In this document: piece after piece, positions 48,301-60,050 of the stretch
How the letters are laid out: each line of letters begins with the position of its first letter
Position numbering within the stretch: position 1 is the stretch's first letter
From: Ischnura elegans
Lineage: Eukaryota > Arthropoda > Insecta > Odonata > Coenagrionidae
Direction: 5' to 3'
Assembly: GCF_921293095.1 (NCBI RefSeq)
Contig: NC_060248.1
Location: 81,041,243-81,105,242 of the forward strand
Length of the DNA stretch: 64,000 nucleotides
Notes under the pieces: generated by a model
Databases searched by the model: none
Seen by the model: only the letters and a program-made list of their open reading frames with translations
Told to the model about the DNA's origin: nothing
Position numbers and translations under genes: made by a program

Positions 48301-51300
48301 ATCTCTTTGGTGTCGCGGTGCTCGGCGGACTGTCTCCCGGCCTACTCTACTCGACCAACTCGCCGCCCGAAGTGCTGATGAACTACACGAGGCAAGATGT
48401 ATCGGTCGCAGTCACCATGATTCGATACTTTTCCAACTTCGTAAAATCTGGGTGAGATAAATTAATTTCTATGATGCTGAGAAGTATACTAGCATTTTCA
48501 TCAGCTAAAGTTTACTGCAAATAAATATGTTGCCATTTTAAATAAAGCAATTCTTTATTTCTATGCTGCTGAGAAGTATACTAGCATTTTCATCAGCTAA
48601 AGGTTACTGCCAATAAATATGTTGCCATTTTTAAATAAAGCAATTCCTCATTTAGCTGACAATGGTCTAGATCAAACGTAAGCAATGTACGCTACACATT
48701 TCGCCTGACGTTGAATGAATTGACTGTGGAGTATTAATTATTGTTTTATATGACATTAGATGTGGTGTACATAAAATGTGTATCGACCTCTTATGACAAT
48801 TGACGTTGTGTAATTAACAGGTCTATCAACCACTAATTACGGATGATAAACAGTAGTTTGCAGATAAAAGAGCAAATGAATTGTAATAAGCAGCAAAAGC
48901 AAACCGTCTACATGAACGGAAGCGACAAAAATTAGAAATTATAAGTAAGGAGTAATAATATTTATAAGAAAAATCTTTTGTTGACTCGATCAGTCTCTAC
49001 CAGCAAAGTTCTTCGTTCAATCGTGAAAGTTAAAAACATTCGATGATTGTAACTATTCATCCCTATTTTGGCAAGAAAATATATGTGTTGAGATTACATT
49101 CTCAAATGATCTCGCACATATCTTATTTCTCGCATCAAAATCGCAATTGAAAAAAAAGGAAACTTGAAGAGGCATTATCACGTGTCCCGCGCTTAGGATG
49201 GGCTACTTCGTTTCCCTGAAAGGTACTCTGAATGGGGCAGGATATAATTTTACCCACCCATAAGCTTGGAATCTGACTCTCCCCAATTATTCTCGCGTCC
49301 TTAGACCCACCACCGAAATCATCCTCATGTTTCCCATTCATTCGGATCTCATGTTTCCTTTCCGTCTCTCCTCCAAGAACTGAAGCTTAACAAACCGTCA
49401 AAATAGGTCCCCAAAGTTTCCAAGGGGATTGATGTAGGGTAGCGGGAGTTGGCTAAGTTAATGGAGGAAGGTATTATCTAATTCGGATATCATAACATTA
49501 AGTCTCAATTCTCTATGGCAAGAACTTTGGTGTATTCGATTTATTGGATTGGAAGTTGAGGAAGCTTATAGTCATTATAGTGTATTACTCCTTGCGGTTA
49601 CGAAATATCCGTCGCGATATATGTGAAGGACCGAATGATCTATTGATCTCTAGCAATTTTGAAAGAAAGTGTGTATGAATTCCGTTGCTAATTTTTCAAG
49701 CAAGATGATTTCCCTGTATCTATTGCAACATAAATTCTTGCCGAGAGGGATAAAATATTAAGGTGAGACCCAAATATGTGCGGCGATTTTTTTTTCGTGG
49801 TATCATACAGTAATTATGTACCTCCTCTATGGTGTTATATGCGTTTAAAACTTAAGATATTATCTTAAACTTTGTCGCAGTACAAATACATTAAAGCCAT
49901 GATAAAATGTTAAGGCGCCACATATTTTAGAATTTAGGCACATAATTTCCGCAGATTTTTAATTTTCATATTTGAGTTAAGGGCAATGTTTTATTATTCT
50001 TCATACACCCTGAAATATGGCTGATACAAAAAAATGATAATCATGGGTATGGACCTTTTTTCGTAGTTTTAACGTCATTTTATGGTCAAAATTGTTGATT
50101 TTTATTTTTATGTTGCTCAAAAAATGTACATTGTTTTTGTTCTTTAGGGTTATAGCCCCAGGGCATTTAATAAATTATTTATTCATTCATTCGTATTCTT
50201 TGAAACAGTGACCCGAACTGGGACAGTCAAGTTAAGAGGGAGTCGGCGAGGGGACAACCTTGGCCCAGTGGACGCTCCGAGTCAAGCGGTCATTTTCCGG
50301 CTTGGCTGCCCTTTGACCTCACCTCGCAAATGCACCTTAATATGGGTCAGTACATTTGATCTTTCAATAGCCTTATTTATTACAAAAAATAGAATTACTC
50401 CAGTACAGCTTACACCCGTGTGTTTATTGTCAACAAAAATAGTTTCCTTCTTAATTATTCAGATCGGAATCATAATTAAAAGGACCGACGGTTTTGAAAC
50501 CAGACGCATGCAAACTTTTTCGGTTGATGAAATGTAGTGACATTTCAAAAGCCAGGGGACAGCATAGGATTGAGGTGCCAGATTCTATTTCACCAGTAGG
50601 AGGGAAATTAGAACAACACACCCATCTCCCGCATTATTATTATTACGACATCATTAAAGGAAAATGTACATGGGATATGTGTAATCGTTAACACCAGATG
50701 AATTTTGCAGCTAATGCTAGAATTTGAGACAGTGAGTGAGTTGGCATAATGGTAAAGGAGCGGATTCTACAATACAGTTTATAAAAGGAGGGCTAACTAA
50801 ATTGGGGTATCATTGATTGTTTGCTTAAGTGTAAAGCAGTAAGAGCAAACTAGTTTTCTAGTGTCAGCGAATCAAAGTGAATTTTAACACGCAGAACTGT
50901 AATTGAAAGTTACTGATTTGCGGCAGACATTTGATATATTTTACGATTGTTTTACCCCATCAAAAGGCTACTGCGTTAATCGTAAGATAGCATACTTAAA
51001 CGGATCGGCCAATCTACGTAAATTGAAGTTCTGGAGGTGGATTTATGATCTAGCATGAGCTGCACAATTAATCTGGTATTAAACACTACACATATCCCTT
51101 GTATCCTCCCTCTAATGATATACTAATAACAGTATTGCGAGAGATGGAAGTGCTTGCCCCGCAAATTTCCCTTCTACTGGTCTTATAGAAAATATCAAAT
51201 CTCAATTTCCGAACTGTGGTGAAAGTGCAATACTTTTGAATTCTACAGTACATAATGTCAGACAACGTTTAAAATAGGATAAGTACTCAGAAATGAGCGT

Positions 51301-54300
51301 GAACTCATTTTCTTTCCTTCACAAAGGAATTGAAAGGAGTGTAGATACTTATAAATCGCAAAATGCATAAAAATCCATCTACTATCTAAAGGTAGATCAT
51401 TTTCAATTACATTACGCTTTTTCTTGTGGTCTCCAAAACGGTACGAAAATTCGATGGAATACAATATTTCACAGATATCTGTGATCCTACACTCACAGAT
51501 CTTGGTGATAATAATAAATTAAGCAGGACTATCTAATCAAAAAGACCTACCTCAACCGCTAGAATACTTCAAGAGAATCACCATCTAAAATTAAACAAAA
51601 TAGTGAAAGGAACCATAAAGGAAGATCGCCACGTGGATCTTTGAATTTTTCTGCGAAATATTTTGTTAACGGAAAAAAATCATCATTTCCCGTGCATCCT
51701 CCCTCAATGACCCCCACTAATCTTTCTCCGATTTTCCAGGCATCATCTCTCTTCATTCTTCTCTTACCCTCCTCTCTATTTGGCCGGAATGGCAATCAAA
51801 ATAAACGAAATTTAAAAAACAGTAAAATTTCAACAGTTTCGTTCCCGGGAGCAAAATGTAGAAACGAAACGAAATGGATTAAACCCTGGGAGCTAAACTC
51901 AGGGTCGAAACAAAATCGAAGTCAAAACTACTTCGGGTCGAAATTAAACTAAAATCCTGGGACGAAACGAAACACAGATAATATTTCGCACCGGAGCGAC
52001 CATATGCTACACCCTCCAACAGTTTGGTTTCGACCCGCACGCTGAGTGTGAAGTATGGTTGAATTAAAAAGAGGTTCGGCCTGCTGTCATTAGATGCATC
52101 GGAAACTCATATTTCTATCAGCAATAGGAGAACGGTGAACGCAAACTGGCAATTCGATTTTTATGCACGATTTTTTTAACTTCTCTACACGAATTCCGAA
52201 CATAGTGGGTCGAAACTATTCCCTCTTATCCCCCTCCATTCAACTTCTGGGATCGAAACTTAACAATGAGTAGCAGAGTTTCGATTAATTTGGTTTGGTT
52301 CCAGGGAGAAAAGTTTCGTCCCGGGTCGAAACTAAACTCCTTGGTGATTTTAATTTCGTGCAGGAACGACGCGACGCTAAACCTAGGCCTCGTATTTTTG
52401 TTTTCCTCTGTGTCGAAACGAAACATTTTCGTTTCGTTTTACCTGCCATTCCTGCTATTCTGTTCATTTTCTTCTTCAGGTTTATTTCATCTCCTTCCCA
52501 CGACAGTAAAAAAATATATATATTGAATCACAGAACATCATCTCTAACTATTTTGTACCTTGAAGATAATGTAGTAACATCGGAACATTGGTCAGGGGTA
52601 AACTTTTAAAATTGTGTAAAATTTAATTTGTTTATTTCGATTTTAATATTTTATTCTTACTTTTTCCCCTCCCTCAGGTCCAAAACCCAAAATGCGGAGT
52701 CACTACCGCAGCCACAAGATGGCCCTTTGGCTCAACTTGATCCCGCAGTTACATCGCTCGCAGGACGAGGATGAAACGTCGCCACACCACGAATTCCTCG
52801 AGAAAGAAGCGCATTTCTACGCAGGTACGTAATCGCCCCAAATGTCAAGTCTCGTTCCGCAACACCGAGAGGAAATGAGCCTCTCCACGACACTCTTCTC
52901 CCTGTGAAATGTACGGAACGCGCCAGTTTAACTCTTCACACACATCCCGGAAACAGACTATTACAGCGTTTAGCAAAAGTTTTCGTTCTTTTGAAAAAAT
53001 ATGACAGCCTAAGAGAATATGTATTTTTTGAATGAAATCCTTGGAAAATATTGAAATGAATGTATTTTTTACGGGGTTGTCATACGAAGTATTATCATTA
53101 AAGTTTATTTATACATTTATACGGAAATCATTCATCCTTTGCATAAAAATCTCTTTAACATTAGAGGTACCGGAGCACAGCGCCAACCTAGAAGGACCAT
53201 TTCATCATTTTGACAGGAATTGCTCATTTGAATAAAACCAATTTTGGCAAAATATCTTCAATAAATTCATGTAGTATTAAATTTATCTGGTTCAAATTGA
53301 AAGGGAGAATGTTAGTTTAATTTTTTTGTAAGATGATAAGAACTTTTTCAGGATAAAAGACTACCTCCTGAAAGTAAGGTAAAACCTATCTTGATGAATA
53401 GTATATAATATGATAGCACTGGCTCCATATGTCACGCATATTCTAGTGTGTCATCCTCCAATAACACAGAGTTAGATCATCGGAAGGATTTATACTGCCC
53501 AGAAGGAAGAAAGTAAGTGGTTTTACTACACCTTAAATATGTAAAATACAGAAAATGCATAAGATTTCACAATGCGTTGAATAATATGGAGATAAATATT
53601 GAATGAAGTGGAGATATATCATGCTAAAGATATGCTAATAATAAGGAATACACGTGTTTCAACTAAAATGAGCCACGTTTACTTAAAACCCAGTAACCGG
53701 CTTTTTGAAGGGTCGTGGCCGTTACTGGTAAGGGGAGAGGATTAAAGCTTCAATTAATATAAATTGTTTTTCCACCTAAACATAGCAAAAAACCTCACTG
53801 ACACCTAGGTTTTGATGAGGATAGTCATCAGGTTCTGTAGCAAACCTTTATGGCAATTAACAAGTTCATTCCTCATATTTTAAAATGAGAGAATTCGATG
53901 AATGAAAGCCCTAAAAAAAGAATATAGGTCATGGTTTGGTCATTTTGAACTTAATCATTGATTTCGATTATTTCAGGAGCAGTCCTGAATAAGTCCATCG
54001 TGGACCCGTACTGGAGGCTGGGGGCCGTGTGGTCCAAGAGCGCCCTGCAGACGGCTGCCGTGCCCGCCACCATGGAGTGCGACCCCAGCTCCGGAGAGGA
54101 AGGAGGCCAAGACGGTGGTCTCTCCCCATCATCCCTCGCCAACCCCGCCACCCGCAACGCGACCTCACGCGGGGGCGAGGGAAGCTCCCCTGAGGACGAA
54201 GGGAGCGCTGTCGGAGGAGAAGACGAAGCGGACTACCTAGCCGCTCTATCCATCACGGTCACCCTCGGGGTCGTACTACTACTCCTGAATGCTGCCGTGC

Positions 54301-54848
54301 TCATCGCGGGGGTTCTGCACCACTATCGACAGAAGGGCCGCGAGGCCCGTCGGGAACACAAGGCCCTGAAGGAGAAGGCCTCGGACGAAGGGACAGGAAG
54401 CACGGAGAGCGACCAGGGAAGCCGAGACACTCTGGGTGTCTTTGGAGACTTCATGGACGGAGTGTCCAGCTCCAAGAAGGAATTAGTTGTGGGCGAGATG
54501 GGCGCGGAGTTGGGACTGGTGATGCCCCAGAAGAAACGCTTCCCCGATGTGATGGGAGGACATCACGAGGGGCAAAAGACGCTAAAATCGGAGGCGGCGG
54601 GGGCGGCGGAGACCAAGGCCCTCCTGCCCCCTCCGTCCCCGCTCGACTTCCCCCCTACTTGCTCCACGAAGGGCCCCCACAAGGCGGAGGCGAGCAGCAA
54701 GTGCGCGGCTACGATAGTGGTGAAGCCCCAAGTGTCCGGGAGTTGGACGCTGCCCAAAGCGAAAGCGAAAAGCACTGCCCAAGAGCCCTACCCCACCGCC
54801 ACGGTGGGAGTGAAAAAGAGGGTTCAGATCCTAGAGATATCCGTTTGA
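42150..54848 (+). CDS. Nlg: neuroligin, 3' six exons (N-terminus missing)
   Basis: Joining 42150-42305, 43612-43824, 47443-48451, 50209-50345, 52678-52824 and 53977-54848 gives 2534 coding bases in one frame, 843 residues and a stop. Neuroligins are postsynaptic adhesion proteins with an inactive cholinesterase-like ectodomain that binds neurexin. Visible features in order: YEWNSGNAYDGSV and VTINFRLGALG, the esterase core; GHHTGAA where active esterases have GxSxG, so no nucleophile; LFQRAAMLSGSA; LLRTFVANAYHYHRREI and NEYTEW, then NYTRQDVS, matching insect neuroligins; MRSHYRSHKMALWL; a stalk, one transmembrane helix and a cytoplasmic tail ending EISV. Intron phases are 1, 1, 2, 1, 1. The signal peptide and N-terminal ectodomain are not in the window as far as I can see. 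Which insect paralogue it is cannot be decided here. Confidence 0.93.
43612..43824 (+). CDS. Nlg: neuroligin exon b, with a GC splice donor
   Basis: The acceptor is TCTCCCTCCAG. The exon encodes FLQTGPARTETSVDPVAVHG, NWGLLDVLEALKWVRNNVEA and FGGDKDRVTIVGHHTGAALV. The position of the esterase catalytic serine is occupied by H-T in GHHTG, in keeping with the non-enzymatic neuroligins. The conserved join to LFQRA is obtained only if the intron starts with GC (CAAAG|GCAAGA). A GT alternative 9 bases downstream (AAGA|GTGTCT) keeps the frame but adds three residues and fits the donor consensus poorly. Confidence 0.9.
45225..45725 (+). pseudogene. LINE reverse transcriptase C-terminus, broken, in neuroligin intron
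   Basis: Three overlapping frames together spell the end of a CR1/jockey-like reverse transcriptase. RPHL then EYAASVWNPVQKHLTREL, a shift in an A-run, then MQREAARFVKNRYG, another shift, then QMLSELGWEPLETWRLRARL, IFKSDTENIILEPHYISRSY and KLREMFC with a stop, then TDRYGNSFFPRTIKEFN. The order and residues fit the thumb and C-terminal region of these proteins. A TATGTAGATTAGGTAC-type 3' end follows near 45711. The catalytic part is missing. It lies between exons b and c in the sense orientation. Confidence 0.8.
47443..48451 (+). CDS. Nlg: neuroligin exon c, very GC-rich
   Basis: Acceptor CCATACACAG; donor CTGG|GTGAGA; 1009 bases, phase 1 in and phase 2 out. It encodes LFQRAAMLSGSAQSLWAVV, the CLAP...APCLRR cysteine pair, TPLLLSVATAEAYAELSAQD, VANAYHYHRREILAAVKNEYTEW and LGDGQTVAPLVAV, all of which have counterparts in insect neuroligins. 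Between NEYTEW and HPITVRD there is a low-complexity stretch of about 40 residues rich in A, P, G and R where family members usually have a few residues. The exon is far richer in GC than the flanking introns. Alternative frames on both strands also look open for this reason, but they are shadows. Confidence 0.92.
48465..48650 (+). repeat. tandem duplication, two units of about 92 bp
   Basis: The unit starting ATTTCTATGATGCTGAGAAG at 48465 is repeated at 48557 (ATTTCTATGCTGCTGAGAAG) with a few substitutions. It begins only 13 bases after the exon c donor. Each unit holds two AATAAA words: 48520-48525 and 48541-48546 in the first, 48612-48617 and 48634-48639 in the second. Confidence 0.85.
50209..50345 (+). 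CDS. Nlg: neuroligin exon d
   Basis: Acceptor TTTGAAACAG; donor TATGG|GTCAGT. It encodes the continuation DPNWDSQVKRESARGQPWPS, GRSESSGHFPAWLPFDLTSQ and MHLNMG. GDPN after NFVKSG is the expected neuroligin sequence (NF-K-GDPN). The middle part is variable in the family. The frame through exon d is fixed by both neighbours. Confidence 0.88.
51780..52460. repeat. repeat built on a GTCGAAAC motif, partly inverted
   Basis: Within the intron between exons d and e, words of the type GGGTCGAAACTAAACT recur at about 51902, 51931, 52208, 52252 and 52324, with an inverted one at 52029 (GGTTTCGACCC). GAAACGAAAC pairs mark both ends (51863 and 52415, the latter followed by its complement TTTCGTTTCG). 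The outer parts (GGAATGGCAATC near 51787 and GGCAGG-AATGG read in reverse near 52445) are also loosely inverted. It looks like an internally repetitive, foldback-type non-autonomous element. Function unknown. Confidence 0.55.
52678..52824 (+). CDS. Nlg: neuroligin exon e
   Basis: Acceptor CTCCCTCAG; donor GCAG|GTACGT. It encodes PKPKMRSHYRSHKMALWLNL, IPQLHRSQDEDETSPHHEFL and EKEAHFYAG. The KPK-R-HYR-HK-A-WL-L-P-LH pattern is the conserved end of the neuroligin esterase-like domain, which reads on to the juxtamembrane stalk. Confidence 0.9.
53977..54848 (+). CDS. Nlg: neuroligin exon f: stalk, membrane helix, cytoplasmic tail
   Basis: Acceptor GATTATTTCAG; the exon runs to a TGA at 54846-54848. 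Its 290 residues begin GAVLNKSIVDPYWRLG. An acidic, glycine- and serine-rich stalk with a possible N-glycosylation site (RNATS) is followed by a single hydrophobic helix (about residues 88-113 of the exon peptide; ALSITVTLGVVLLLLNAAVL) and a basic stop-transfer HHYRQKGREARREHK. The cytoplasmic tail is about 175 residues, rich in K, S, P and G, and ends VQILEISV. The last four residues, EISV, suit a class II PDZ ligand (hydrophobic at -2 and 0) rather than class I. Confidence 0.9.
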
Positions 54849-54961
54849 GGGACTCGTGACATTTTAGATTGTGATGGAGTGACGCACTGTGGTGATGATT
54901 ATGATGCATTTGTATTTCGTTTTTTACACGAGTGAAAGAAGGTGACCCTAATTTGTTACGA

Positions 54962-54967
54962 AATAAA
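54962..54967 (+). promoter_or_regulatory. candidate polyadenylation signal of the neuroligin mRNA
   Basis: AATAAA lies 114 bases after the stop codon, followed by a T-rich and GT-containing stretch (TGTGTTATATATGTTACATT). It is the first canonical signal downstream of the stop. Longer 3' UTRs using later signals are possible, since the next kilobases are AT-rich and contain more AATAAA words. Confidence 0.5.
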
Positions 54968-57900
54968 AAAATGTGTTATATATGTTACATTTTTAAAACG
55001 AGTGTCTCGTTATTTGCATTCCAAAAGCCGTTCCCTTTATTATATTTCAGCTATTTCGTTTTGCTAATAATGACTGTATTTTCTTCACAAGCTGCGCTAA
55101 AAGGTGGACAAAATAACGGAACGGCTGAAGGCTCAAAACTTGAAAAGTATGAGGAAACATTTTTTTTCTACTCGAAAAACCTGTTAAATCGTGATATTTC
55201 GACTATTGCGCGCAAAGCCGAGGCTTTTATCTCGCAAAAGGAATATTCTTTATTCACTTTCACATGTTTTCACACGATTTTCCTTAACTTACTTTAATTG
55301 TTTGCCTGTTTCATCGATGTAATCTTGTAATGTATTATTAACCCACTTTCCCCTGTCGGCTTGAAATTTTATATGGCTTTAAATTTTATACACTTTTTTG
55401 CTTATGATGACATTATAACACTTACGAATCAGAAACTTGAAATTTTGATCAATTTTTCCCAATTAATTAACTCAATTGGCGGATGAAAATATAATTTCAA
55501 AATTTCTCAATAGATGGTGTAAGTTATAATTCTTTTGTTATTAAGTTTTAAACATCTCTGGGATAATCTATTACAAGACTCACCATCAAAAATAGAAAAT
55601 AAATTAAAATATGAGTAGATTAAGACAATACGCTGAGAAAAAACAGCACAAAATGCGGTATAAAGTAAGAAAAAGCCCCCAGTCACTTAAAGAATAAAAC
55701 ATGGGTGCTGATTAGGTTTAGACAGCACCTACGTTCTAGTATTCTAATGATGAAAATCTTATGTTCAGTTTTTGTTTAATTTATTCTGTGTATGGGATAA
55801 AATGTGTTATTTATCTTTTTCTATTTCATTTGCATTAAAACTGATTTCATTCTACTTAATTTAATAAATTGCATGAAATTGACGTCTGCTGTTTTGTAAC
55901 ACTAACGTACCCAAACTAACAAAAGTTTTCGCAAATAAGAAGTGAGACGTCATATCTATAGTAGATTATACCAGTGATGCATATGATCATTAGAAGCTAC
56001 TTTAATATTATCGATGAAAATATATAACCTTAATTTCTTAGTAATTCATGCTATTTTTAAACCCTTGCGTCTAGAAAACTCCGTATTCCCATGACACTAG
56101 GAAATACATGCATCAAACTCCGACCATTTAGAGCTGTTTCTATGAAGTTTTCAGGTATTTCTCAAATATTATTTTATAATTTTGTCCATTTTTGGTTAAT
56201 TTTGGGAAGAGATTCCTGAAGCATTGATGCCCCAGCAGCAAGAACTACCTAAGTAATGAATTCCTTCGTCTTGTATCCCCGTCAAGCGTATACGAAGAGA
56301 ATCACTGACGTAGCCATGGAAGAGACAGGACGGGACCGGAACCCCCCCCCCCCAAAAAAATATAAAAACACAATCACTTTACCGTACTCGTTAAAGAAAT
56401 ATTGAAAAATTATAAATTTACTATAGGTTTATTTGACAAATGTAGTTTGTCGATTATGAAAAGTGTAAAAATTAATTTAAAATCCTCTACTCAGTACCCA
56501 GTTTCTCATAAAATTTTCCCGCTGGTTTTGTACTTCCCTCCTCCGAACTAAACTCCTAGCTATTCCACTAGTGGGAATCCGCTAAAAGAGTTGCTTAATT
56601 TAATGAGAAGATGCATTTCATAGTAGGGGAAGATTAATTACTACGATTTATTCTCGTAAAAATCTTCGACTATTTTTATTTTTTAAGTTTAAAATAAAGC
56701 ACTTTTATACTTAATGTAACAATGATATCGAATCACAGCAGAGTCTATTCAACTACGAATGTTTTCCTCAGTTAACAATGACCAATCGTGCATGAAGTCC
56801 TGTAGGAAGACTGCACTGCGTGTAACATTTGCAATACTGAAATATTTTCCATTATAATTCCTGAAAATGACACGCATATTGACAAAGTGCAAAAAATCGA
56901 TAATCACTCCCTAAACTAATTAATTTTCTATTTTTATACCATCGCTAATTATATTTGTGACAGTAATTATAAGTGAACATAGTTAATATCGTTATTCAAG
57001 TTTCCAATTACCTATTTTACTTTGCTGAAGCGGAATCTAATTAGTGTCACTGATATCCTAAAATAAATAACTAGGAGGCTCTAAAAATATCGCTAATCAG
57101 CATAATTGATTTTAACGGTTTGAACAATTCTGCATGCAACGAAATGGACTTTATATTAATCGGATAAGACCTATTTAACCTAGTAATTAAAAATTAGTAG
57201 GATGGAGTAAAATATTAAGCTGTAACTGGACAAGGTAAAATAGCATGCAGTGAATAAGTGTAAATGTTTCAAACCTTGTGATAATTTTCAGAAATAATTC
57301 CTCACAATTGATGAAGAGGTTTGATTGTGATGTTAAATTTCACCTATACGCAAAACTTGATTTTCGGATGAAATTTTACTATTATATGATTTAATTATTA
57401 TACTACGTAAGTATCTTGCTTCTTCAAACCCTATTACTCCTCGACTATTTAGGCGATCCAATAGATTTTCAAGACAAAGGCGATACCTTTAAAATTCAAT
57501 TTCAAGGACATAATGATTCTTAGAAGATGTTCACAGATATCCTCATATTTATCCCCAGCGAGTAACGAGGAGAACACTTTCAATACGCGATTTCGTAGAC
57601 AGCGCCAGTGCTGCTGAACTCTCTGGCGAAGGAAAGCTCCGCAGCGCTACCAGCGGCAACGTCGCGAACTCGATCGTTTGAGCAGCAACTGCAAGGCGGA
57701 ATTGTGACAATTTCAGACCACGAGACAACAGCTGAATCGCGCTCTTTGGAGAAGTTTAATGGATGAAATTTAAAAAAAAATGCAGCAATATTCATATTTT
57801 CCTTTCATTAGATATTATGTTTTGACGCACCCACAGGTAGAGCAAATTATAAGACCTTATTGCTATTTATCTTGGTATTATATGAGAGATTACCGTTATT

Positions 57901-58869
57901 AGATTTTATTACGTTAACTTGAAGGAAAATAACTAGTATTGACTTTTTGACATGCTTGCTTATAATAGTAAGGATAAAACCCAGTATCATAAAGTCTGAA
58001 AGGTCAACGTACATTACAGTTCAATGTCAGCACTGAAATAATAATCTAATTTACCACGTCCCTATGAAATATAAATAGCAATAACATGTGATTACATCGA
58101 GGTGTTCATGTTTAGTAGATATCTCATTCTAGATAATCGTGAGCATAATTTTACGTGTATGCAAATAAGGATACTGAATAAGGATGAAATGTATTCGAAG
58201 ATTACAACTAGATAACAAGGGCAGAGGTAAAATAATAAATAAACCCTTGGTCAAGGTCTTTTGACAGTCTCTATAACTACCTAGCAAAACAATTAACATT
58301 ATTAACGAGACTAGCGCAGTAAATGGTATTAAAGAGTAAAAAATCAATGGTATTAAAGAGTATAGGATCAAAGACAAACTGACTATCGAATATAATGCAC
58401 ATGACACGCGGAAAGTGCTCAGTGAAACTTGGCTAGATGCCCTATGCAGTACAATAGGATGGCAGAAATTCTCATTGGCATCCGTGAACTAGAAAAATTT
58501 CATTGTTCGCTACAAGAGATGCAAAGCCTACATGCTCCAATTAGAGATACGTCGATATGTTTCCGTTGAACTAAATTTCCAATATTTCATTCTCATGTTT
58601 TATCAAAGGATAAAAATTCATCTAAACACGAAGAAAATTATTTAGCTTACCCTCTCGGCAAGAAAAAACACTAGAGTAAACGTGAAATATAACGAGAGTT
58701 GAAACATACAGAAATTCACCAATAACAATGATCAACTTCCATAATAATGAGAGTTGTGTACATGACTGAAATTAAAGCACGTATTAGAATAGACAAAGTT
58801 CTAAAGATTTTGAGATTTTTTGGCAACATGTGATGTTTGGGGACCCACAGAAATCATTCTATTGTTTTA
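54968..58869. other. AT-rich DNA after the neuroligin gene, no further gene seen
   Basis: It may include long 3' UTR. A run of about a dozen C followed by A-rich DNA lies at 56342-56360, and a GC-richer patch at 57585-57720 has a short minus-strand frame without a domain. A 17-base word (AATGGTATTAAAGAGTA) occurs twice near 58322 and 58347. Nothing else stands out. Confidence 0.45.
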
Positions 58870-60050
58870 AATCAACAAAGCTCGAACTGCTGGAAAAAAT
58901 AAGGAACAATGGAGGAATAATATACCACGTATATAAGAAGTAATCACTTACAATGCGGAAAAAAGAATGGAAAATCGACGCCAAAATCATCAAAGAAGTC
59001 AGACAAGGATGTAACCTCTCACCAGTACTGTTCTACGTATACATTAAATGAGAAAAAAGTGAAGTGCCAGAAATCCGTATGGCTGGAATTTTAGATCAAT
59101 AGGGAAGAAATAAACATGGTCAACTTTGCAGAATATATCAGAAAAGATATGACATTTTAAGGTCACTAAACGCAATGGATCGAATTCTTCAGGAGTACAA
59201 CATGAATATAAATGAGGTGAAGACCAAAATACTGGTATATGGTAGAAAAAATCTGAATATAATCCGCACAATGAAAGGCAAGAAATTAGAGCACCTACTT
59301 CCATCCTCGTATTCCTTCCTTTGTCCTTCATTCCTTAATTATCCTATGTAACTTTTCCCGGGCCTTACTCTTGAGATTTTTCCCTCTATTTATCCTTCAA
59401 TCATAATCTTCACGAATCCATTGTGCCTGAGGGTGTGCTCAATCCAGCTTGCGATTGCCTATGAAAATTAATCGAGCGGCGATTTGCTGAGCGGCGCTTC
59501 ATTTACATACCCAGGATTTAGCAAGCCGTGGGGTGGATATCTATCTTCTTATAATCTAATTAGTACCATGAACATCAGGCGAAGAAGAGCTGAAGCTGAG
59601 AAAGCATGATGATAAGACAACCAGTGTGCTAGTAAAAATATTGGACTACGGACGAGAAAGAAGGAAATAAAATGTACGTGTGGCGGCACTATGATTCAGA
59701 AACCGGAATCATCGGTAAAATAGGTCAAAAGAGGCTTGGTGTTTTTGAAATCTTGTGCTAGAAGGGAATGCTGAAGATCGAATGAATGGGTGAAATGAGA
59801 AATTAAGAAGCATATAGAAGAGGAGTTTTATCGAATAGTAATGGAAAATGGCGAACCCAATGGATTGATCACACTCTGAGGTGCAATAGATTCGTGAAGA
59901 ATATAACTGAGGGAAAAATAGATTAAAAAGTCCCAAGAGAAAATACCAAGGGGAAATGCATGGGGAAATTAAATAAGGAATTTCAAAGGGATATATAGCA
60001 GGAAGTGAGCCAACTAGCATGAGATAGGTTGAGATGAAGGGCTGCAGTCA
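58870..60050 (+). pseudogene. degraded LINE, same family as 61.4-63.2 kb
   Basis: The plus strand reads STKLELLEKIRNNGGIIYHV, then VRQGCNLSPVLFYVYIK with a stop, then ILQEYNMNINEVKTKILVYG, matching in order the palm, GxRQGC-LSP and KTKILV regions of the LINE on the minus strand at 61969-63168. The FADD catalytic motif is destroyed (reads as FAEY out of frame). A later stretch near 59735-59800 recalls FE-WCYRRMLKIEWM, the segment after the YGSEAW region. Many stops and shifts; dead. It keeps the G of RQGC that the better copy has lost. Confidence 0.7.

Noticed and set aside
47381..48460. long open frames in other frames and on the minus strand over neuroligin exon c
   Set aside because: They are shadows of a GC-rich exon; only the frame with LFQRAAML matches a protein family and joins in frame to its neighbours.
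50730..50760. A-box-like GTTGGCATAATGGTAAAG
   Set aside because: Resembles a tRNA 5' part, but there is no B box at the right distance and no cloverleaf, so it is not called as a tRNA or SINE.
54659..54909. small frames on both strands over the neuroligin tail exon
   Set aside because: Shadows of the GC-rich coding exon.
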